The notes under the pieces were generated by a model. That model saw only the letters and a list, made by a program, of their open reading frames with translations, had not been told where the DNA came from and searched no databases. A stretch of DNA of 8,501 nucleotides from Candidatus Omnitrophota bacterium. GTDB lineage: Bacteria > Omnitrophota > Koll11 > Aquiviventales > Aquiviventaceae. The DNA lies in NCBI GenBank assembly GCA_016196415.1, contig JACPXS010000042.1:1-8501 (forward strand), in the 5' to 3' direction. Shown in pieces: positions 1 to 8,501 of the stretch (positions are counted from its first letter, which is position 1; every line of letters begins with the position of its first letter). The translations under genes were made by a program, and so were the position numbers.

Positions 1-687
1 AGCGAGATGTTCGGGAAGGTGCAGGAGACGCCGCAGCGGGAGACCACGCCGTTCCATCCGCGCAGCCCGTATGGCTGCGCCAAGGTGTTCGCGTATCATG
101 CGGTGCGCAACTACCGCGAGGCGTACGGCCTGTTCGCTGCGAACGGCATCCTGTTCAATCACGAGAGTCCGCGGCGGGGGGAGACGTTTGTCAGCCGCAA
201 AATCACCCGCGCGGCGACCCGCATCAAGCTCGGCCTGCAGGACACCCTCTACCTGGGAAATCTCGACGCCAAGCGGGACTGGGGGTACGCGCCGAACTAC
301 TGTGAAGCCATGTGGCGCATGCTCCAGCAGGATCATCCCGACGATTACGTGATCGCCACCGGCGAGAGCCGCTCCGTCAAGGAGTTCGTGGAAGAGGCGT
401 TCGGGCTGCTGGGGTTACACTGGAAGCGGTACGTGAAGATGGACCCGCGATACCTGCGGCCGACTGAAGTGGACCTGCTGGTCGGCGACGCCTCCAAGGC
501 CCGCCACCAGTTGGGCTGGACACCCACGGTGACCTTCAAGGAACTGGTGCGCCTCATGGTCGAAGCCGACTTGGAGCTGGCGGAGCGGGAAGCACACGCC
601 GAACGGTTCGTGCGGCCGACCCGGCGCGCCTCGTCCAAGGCCCGACGCGCCACGCCCGCGGCTCCCGCGGCGATGGCGGGCCGCTGA
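1..687 (+). CDS. gmd: GDP-mannose 4,6-dehydratase, C-terminal part (5' end outside window)
   Basis: This is the 3' part (228 codons) of a GDP-mannose 4,6-dehydratase, the cytoplasmic extended-SDR enzyme that converts GDP-D-mannose to GDP-4-keto-6-deoxy-D-mannose, the precursor of GDP-fucose, GDP-rhamnose and related sugars. The frame is open from base 1, so the start and the GxxGxxG cofactor site lie upstream. The first two visible residues, SE, match Ser133-Glu134 of E. coli Gmd. The catalytic YxxxK pair follows as YGCAK at window residues 24-28 (bases 70-84, equivalent to Tyr156/Lys160). The family signature [19 protein letters not shown], the [14 protein letters not shown] segment, and the [15 protein letters not shown] and LGW motifs near the C terminus are all present and canonical. 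The ordinary fold ends near window residue 200. A basic, Ala/Arg-rich tail of about 25 residues follows (about 607-684), which is not usual for Gmd. The gene is four bases upstream of a second gmd-like gene. Family assignment is very secure. Confidence 0.96.
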   Translation, partial: SEMFGKVQETPQRETTPFHPRSPYGCAKVFAYHAVRNYREAYGLFAANGILFNHESPRRGETFVSRKITRAATRIKLGLQDTLYLGNLDAKRDWGYAPNYCEAMWRMLQQDHPDDYVIATGESRSVKEFVEEAFGLLGLHWKRYVKMDPRYLRPTEVDLLVGDASKARHQLGWTPTVTFKELVRLMVEADLELAEREAHAERFVRPTRRASSKARRATPAAPAAMAGR

Positions 688-691
688 CGAT

Positions 692-4357
<3,666 letters not shown>

Positions 4358-5202
4358 CGCCGTCTGCGCGCCTGTGGTCACCATCCGCCCGTCGCGGGGA
4401 TGGGCCAGCTTAGGGCTGGCTGACCTGTGGGCCTGCCGAGAGCTGCTGGGCTTTTTAGTGTGGCGGGATGTTAAGATCCGCTACACGCAAACCGCCATTG
4501 GCGTGGCCTGGGCGGTCCTGCAGCCGTTTGCGATGATGGTGGTCTTCACGCTCTTCTTCGGCACGCTGGCCAAGCTGCCGTCCGAGGGGATCCCCTATCC
4601 GCTGTTTGCGTACGGGGCCCTGTTGCCGTGGCAGATCTTCTCGCGCAGTCTCACCGAATCGGCCAGTAAGCTCGTGACCGATCAACGGCTGGTGACGAAG
4701 GTGTATTTCCCCCGTCTCTTGTTGCCGCTGGCGAGCGTCTTGTCGGCTCTCGTGGATTTCCTGATCGCCTCGACCCTCTTGGTCGGGCTCATGGGCTTCT
4801 ATAGCGTCATGCCGCGGGCCACCATTGTCTGGCTGCCGCTGTTCGTGGGACTGATGGTGGTCACGGCGCTCGGGATGGGGTTCTGGCTCTCGGCCTTGAA
4901 TCTCGAATACCGGGATGTCCGGTATCTGCTGCCCTTTTTGAGCCAGCTCTGGCTGTTCCTGACGCCGGTGGTCTATCCCAGCAGCCTGGTGCCTGCGCAG
5001 TGGCAGTGGCTGTACAGCCTCAACCCCATGGTGGGGGTGGTGGATGGCTTCCGATGGGCGCTCTTCGGGGTCGGCAGCGGTCCCGGCCCGATGGTGGCGG
5101 TGTCGGCGATGGCTTCGCTGGCGCTGTTTGTCAGCGGGGCCTTCTTCTTTCGCTCTCGTGAGCGGGTCTTTGCCGATGTGCTCGGATCGGATCGATGAGC
5201 GC

Positions 5203-5763
5203 ATGAGCTACGCTGGCGGCATGAATCACCACGGCCTGGCGGTGTGGCTGACGGGCTTGCCCTGCTCAGGCAAATCCACGCTCGCCCAACTCTTGTGCGC
5301 CCGGCTGATGGAGCAGGGCTATGCCGTTGAGATTCTCGATGGCGATGAGGTCCGCCAGTGGCTCACGCCCCAGCTGGGCTACTCGCGAGCGGATCGCGAT
5401 GAGAACATCCGCCGCATCGCTCGTGTCGCGCAGTTGTTGACACGGGTGGGGGCGGTGGTGCTCGTGGCCGTGGTGTCGCCCTACCGCTCGACCCGCGAGG
5501 AAGCCAGAGCCCTGATCGGAAATTTTGTCGAAGTGTTTGTCGACAGCCCTCTGGAGGTCTGCATCCAGCGCGATGTCAAGGGGATGTACCGCAAGGCCTT
5601 GAACGGCGAGCTCGCCCACTTCACGGGGGTGTCGGATCCGTATGAGCCGCCCCCACACCCTGAGGTGGTGGTCCGAACGAATCTCGAAGGACCCCAGGAG
5701 AGCACGGACAAGATTCTCTCGGCGCTGGCGCGGTTGGGCTATGCGCGTCACCTCGTGCGATGA
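5203..5763 (+). CDS. cysC: Adenylylsulfate (APS) kinase
   Basis: APS kinase phosphorylates adenosine 5'-phosphosulfate with ATP to give PAPS, the donor for sulfotransferases and a substrate for sulfate reduction. The protein of about 186 residues has a P-loop GLPCSGKST (18-26), DGDEVR (46-51), the YSRADRDENIRRIARVAQLL helix, VSPYR (91-95) with Ser92 at the position phosphorylated in CysC, and the lid KGMYRKALNGELAHFTGVSDPYEPP (126-150). All are diagnostic of the family, and the length is normal for a stand-alone kinase. There is no fused sulfate adenylyltransferase and none nearby. The start is uncertain. The ATG at 5203 lies four bases after the exporter stop, and the ATG at 5221 (MNHHGLAVWLTG) is equally plausible. 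The stop overlaps the next ATG (ATGA). Placement inside a glycan locus suggests a role in sulfating the polysaccharide rather than in cysteine synthesis. This is inference, since no sulfotransferase is visible here. Confidence 0.9.
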   Translation: MSYAGGMNHHGLAVWLTGLPCSGKSTLAQLLCARLMEQGYAVEILDGDEVRQWLTPQLGYSRADRDENIRRIARVAQLLTRVGAVVLVAVVSPYRSTREEARALIGNFVEVFVDSPLEVCIQRDVKGMYRKALNGELAHFTGVSDPYEPPPHPEVVVRTNLEGPQESTDKILSALARLGYARHLVR

Positions 5764-6695
5764 CGGCGACCGTGGTCGTCACAGGGGCGTCGGGCTTTAT
5801 CGGGTCGTGGCTCAGTGCGCGGTTGGCAGAACGGTATCCGACCGCTCACATCGTGGGCGTCGGGCGTCATGCGGGGCAGGCGGCGCAGAGTCGCCATCAG
5901 CATGTTGAATTCATCCCGTGCGACCTGCTCGTGTCTGACTTGACCAGGACCCTGCCAGGGCACGCGGACGTGGTGATTCACTTGGCGGCTGATCGTCGGC
6001 CTCGAGTCGAGATGTCCGGGTGCTCTCAGCAGGTGATGGCCAACGTGCTCATGACTTCACGGTTGGCCGATTACGCGCTGAAGGCCAAGGCGCAGGCGCT
6101 GCTGTATGCCAGCAGCTCGGCGGTGTATTCGGGCGTGAGCCATGTGCCGTTTACCGAAGAGGAGGTCCGGCTTCCCGCCGAGCATCTGGGCGCGACCAAA
6201 CTGGCTGCGGAGGGCCTGCTCAAGGCCAGAGCGCTGGCGGGAGGACTCAAGGCGATGACGTTTCGGCTCTTCACGACCTACGGCCCTGGCTCCGCCGCCG
6301 ATCAGTTTGTGCCTGAGGCGATGGCGAAGCTCCTTTCTCCGGAGCCGGTCGCGTCCTTCCTCAACCCGGACGTGGAGCGCGATTTCATCTTCGTGGAGGA
6401 TGTCGTCCGGGCGTTCCTCAGGGGGCTGGAGTATCTGCCGAGGGCCGGCGCCTACGAGGTGTTCAATATCGGATCCGGGAAGGCCACGCCAGTCCGCGTG
6501 GTGATCGAGCTGTTGAGGCGCGTGCTTGGGAGCACCAAACCGGTGCGCTATGAGACGGCTTCCACCACCGTGGTGGATGCCCGCCACCAAGCGGATATTC
6601 GCCGAGCCGCCGAGCTGCTGGGCTGGCAGCCGTCGGTGGGGCTGGAAGAGGGGTTGCGAAGGACGGTGGACACCCTGCAACCGGTCGCCCCATGA
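5760..6695 (+). CDS. NAD(P)-dependent sugar epimerase/dehydratase-like extended SDR lacking the catalytic Tyr
   Basis: This is a 311-residue extended SDR of the nucleotide-sugar epimerase/dehydratase group. The cofactor motif is TGASGFIGS (8-16). IHLAAD (74-79), LLYASSSAVYSG (115-125), FRLFTTYGPG (168-177), RDFIFVEDVVRAFL (207-220), FNIGSGKATPV and the final LGWQPSVGLEEGLRRTV complete the fold. In the active-site helix, where SPYGxTK is normal, the sequence reads EHLGATK (141-147). Lys147 is kept but the tyrosine position (143) is leucine, encoded CTG, which is three base changes from either tyrosine codon. A normal SDR oxidation or reduction is therefore doubtful. The protein may use another residue, catalyse a different step, or only bind a nucleotide sugar. 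The start overlaps the cysC stop and the stop overlaps the next start, so it is translated in a coupled set with the APS kinase and the sugar methyltransferase. The exact substrate is unknown. Confidence 0.85.
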   Translation: MTATVVVTGASGFIGSWLSARLAERYPTAHIVGVGRHAGQAAQSRHQHVEFIPCDLLVSDLTRTLPGHADVVIHLAADRRPRVEMSGCSQQVMANVLMTSRLADYALKAKAQALLYASSSAVYSGVSHVPFTEEEVRLPAEHLGATKLAAEGLLKARALAGGLKAMTFRLFTTYGPGSAADQFVPEAMAKLLSPEPVASFLNPDVERDFIFVEDVVRAFLRGLEYLPRAGAYEVFNIGSGKATPVRVVIELLRRVLGSTKPVRYETASTTVVDARHQADIRRAAELLGWQPSVGLEEGLRRTVDTLQPVAP

Positions 6696-7898
6696 GCCCT
6701 CTTGGAGCTTCGCCACACGTCCAGGTGACCCGCCCACAGGGCGAGCCGCCGAGGCAGATCCGCTGTCAACTCTGTGACGGGCACGACCTCGACGAGGTGA
6801 TCGATCTGGGATGGCATCCCCCAAGCGATGGATTTCTCTCCGAGGAGCAGTTGCAGGAGCAGGAGCGGGTCTACCCCCTGCGGGTGCTGTTCTGCCAGGC
6901 CTGCCGCCTGGCCCAACTGAGTGAGATGGTGGAGCCCAGCCTGTTGTTTGGAGAGCGCTTCATTTATCGCTCGGGGCTCAACACGCCGCTCAAACGCCAT
7001 CTCCAAGCGATCCCCGCCTTCCTGGTGGGGCAGGGCTGTCTTTCGGCGGATGAGCTGGCCGTGGATATCGGCTCGAACGACGGGACCCTGCTCCAGGGCT
7101 GTCGGCCGTACGGGGTCAGGGTGCGTGGGGTGGATCCGTCGAGCGTCGCTCGCCTGGCGATCCAGGAGGGCATCCCGACCCACCAACGTCTTTGCCCATG
7201 TCAAGGATCTCCAAGGCGTGGTCAACGGGGTGAAATCGCTCCTGGCCGATCGCGGGGTCTTTCTCACCGAGTCCCACTATCTCCTCGACATGGTGGAGAA
7301 GCTGCAATACGACGAGATCTATCTGGAGCACCTGCGGTACTATTCGCTCGAATCCCTCTGCCGGCTGTTCGATCGGTTCGGGATGGATGTCTTCCATGCG
7401 CAGCGCGTGCCGACCCACGGGGGCTCGATCCGCGTGTTGGCCTGTCAGCGAGGCGCGTACCCCATCGCGGACGCTGTCCATGCGCTGCGTGAGCTGGAGG
7501 AGGAGCATCGCCTCCATGAGCGCGAAACCTTTGAGGCGTTTCGACGGCGCGTGGAAGACACCCGCCACCAGTTGACAGGGCTCCTTGACGCTATCAAGGC
7601 GAACGGCGAGCGAGTGGTCGGCGTGGGCGCTCCGGCGAAGGGCAACACCCTCTTGAACTTTTGTCAGATTGGGCCGGAGACGGTGGACTATCTCGTCGAG
7701 AAAAGCGACCTCAAGATCGGCAAGTACACGCCTGGCAGCCGGATCAAGATTGTCGAAGAATCCCGGCTCTTTGCGGACCAGCCGGCATACGCGCTGTTGT
7801 TGTCCTGGAATATCAAAGAGGAACTCATCCCCCTCTTGCGAGGTCGGGGGTATCGCGGCCGGTTTCTTGTGCCCAACCCGGTCGCGGTGATTGAGTAA
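6692..7898 (+). pseudogene. NovU/TylCIII-type sugar C-methyltransferase, broken by an internal deletion and frameshift
   Basis: Enzymes of this class use S-adenosylmethionine to add a C-methyl group to a keto-deoxy nucleotide sugar. The 5' frame (6692-7180) encodes the zinc-binding N-terminal domain with C25-x2-C28 and C68-x2-C71, the FIYRSG segment, and SAM motif I LAVDIGSNDGTLL (122-134) followed by GVDPS. The 3' frame (about 7182-7898) encodes NVFAHVKDLQG, VFLTESHYLLDMVEKLQYDEIYLEHLRYYS, THGGSIRV and the C-terminal domain with GVGAPAKGNTLLNFCQI and KIGKYTPGSRIKI. The frames meet after GIPT. The usual stretch of roughly 25-30 residues between GIPT and ANNVFAH is absent and the frame changes. 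The upstream frame stops at 7490-7492. Because sequence is lost as well as shifted, a single-base sequencing error cannot explain it. An intact protein of about 410-430 residues is expected. The start overlaps the previous stop (ATGA). The gene is a pseudogene unless the gap is an assembly artefact. Confidence 0.87.
7172..7190 (+). other. Deletion/frameshift junction in the C-methyltransferase gene
   Basis: ATC CCG ACC at 7172-7180 reads IPT in the upstream frame, and ACC AAC GTC at 7182-7190 reads TNV in the downstream frame. A short ACC(C)ACC repeat lies exactly at the seam, compatible with deletion at microhomology. There is no slippery heptamer or stimulatory structure that would suggest programmed frameshifting. 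Confidence 0.65.
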
Positions 7899-7904
7899 CT
7901 GACG

Positions 7905-8501
7905 ATGCATATTGCGCTGATCGCCGAAGATCTGCCGCTGCCCGAGTACGGGGGGGCGGGGATCCTGCTGGAGGGGATGGTGCACCATCTGCAACAGGCC
8001 GGTCACCGGACGACGCTGCTCTGGCTTCCGTCGGTCTACCGTCGTGACGTGACCGACCACCAGCGGCAGGGCCTTGCGGCCTTGGGGGTGGGGCTCATCA
8101 GGTTGGAGTTCCCTCAGGGTCCGGCGTCAGGCCGGTCACTGCGCGACCGGCTCCGGTATGCCTTCCGGCCCTCGGTGAGCGATTTCTACCCGGCGGTCGC
8201 ACTCGGCCCGGAGGTCGAGCGGCAGATCACGCAGGTCGAGGCCGATGTCATCTTGGCGTTCGATGTTCCAGCGGTCACGGCCTCGCGGGGCATCACGCGG
8301 GTCCCTCGCCTGGCTGCCGTCGGGACGTGGGCCCACCGATTTCGCTATGCCCGATGGCGCGCCATGCCGTTTCAGTGGACCCTGAGCTATCTGAAGTATA
8401 GCGTGTGGGTCTTCACGAGCCTCCTCCAAGCCAAACGCATGATTGCGCTCCTGGCCGAGTGTCAAGCCAGCGGACATTTTGCGGCCAATTTCGCCCAGTG
8501 G
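7905..8501 (+). CDS. Glycosyltransferase family 4-like protein, N-terminal part (3' end outside window)
   Basis: This is an open frame of 199 codons running off the window edge. It begins at an ATG six bases after the methyltransferase stop. The N terminus MHIALIAEDLPLPEYGGAGILLEGMVHHLQQAGHRTTLL is the standard first beta-alpha unit of GT-B glycosyltransferases of the GT4 group, with the glycine-rich acceptor-side loop GGAG at about 16-19 and a helix leading to the second strand. VEADVILAFDVPAVTASRG (about 113-131) matches the D-V/I-I-x-x-H/D-like strand and loop of the N-terminal Rossmann domain. The nucleotide-sugar-binding C-terminal domain with the E-x7-E motif is not in view, so donor and linkage are unknown. 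Such enzymes act in the cytoplasm on the lipid-linked glycan before export. No clear Shine-Dalgarno is seen, so translation is probably coupled to the preceding gene. Confidence 0.8.
   Translation, partial: MHIALIAEDLPLPEYGGAGILLEGMVHHLQQAGHRTTLLWLPSVYRRDVTDHQRQGLAALGVGLIRLEFPQGPASGRSLRDRLRYAFRPSVSDFYPAVALGPEVERQITQVEADVILAFDVPAVTASRGITRVPRLAAVGTWAHRFRYARWRAMPFQWTLSYLKYSVWVFTSLLQAKRMIALLAECQASGHFAANFAQW

Noticed and set aside
7172..7200. Programmed ribosomal frameshift in the methyltransferase gene
   Set aside because: There is no slippery heptamer, and about 25-30 conserved residues are physically absent, so a shift in reading frame alone would not give a complete enzyme.

Overview
The window is a densely packed, GC-rich piece of a bacterial cell-surface polysaccharide (O-antigen, capsule or exopolysaccharide) locus. 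All nine genes lie on the + strand and run head to tail with ATGA/GTGA overlaps or gaps of only a few bases, so it reads as the interior of one long operon. I see no promoter, terminator, RNA gene, insertion sequence or CRISPR. No stretch over 300 bases lacks a gene. The organism cannot be named from this alone. Base composition, codon choice and an ABC-2 type polysaccharide exporter fit a GC-rich bacterium that builds an envelope glycan, probably Gram-negative. Any closer placement would be a guess.

Left part (1-2493): nucleotide-sugar synthesis. The 3' end of a canonical GDP-mannose 4,6-dehydratase gene (gmd) is followed by a complete but divergent second gmd-like gene. Next comes a GDP-L-fucose synthase gene (fcl) that starts well but loses family homology near 2493, so the last 60-70 residues of the enzyme are missing. 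Together these would make GDP-4-keto-6-deoxy-mannose and then GDP-L-fucose, or a related GDP-6-deoxyhexose.

Middle (2510-5198): membrane steps. A large multi-pass GT-C/family 39-like glycosyltransferase abuts the fcl truncation point. It is followed by an ABC-2 polysaccharide export permease (Wzm/TagG type). The matching ATPase (Wzt) is not beside it.

Right part (5203-8501): tailoring and assembly. An adenylylsulfate (APS) kinase, the enzyme that makes the sulfate donor PAPS, sits directly after the exporter. It is followed by an NAD(P)-dependent sugar epimerase/dehydratase-like protein whose catalytic tyrosine is replaced by leucine. Then comes a NovU/TylCIII-type sugar C-methyltransferase gene broken by an internal deletion with a frameshift near 7180, and finally the start of a GT4-type glycosyltransferase that runs off the window.

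The layout suggests a glycan containing a 6-deoxyhexose, possibly a C-methylated sugar and possibly sulfate. The most unusual points are two independently damaged genes in an otherwise compact operon (real decay or assembly error), the tandem divergent gmd pair, the SDR without its tyrosine, and an APS kinase embedded in a glycan locus. I did not find convincing evidence of a wholly new kind of system.
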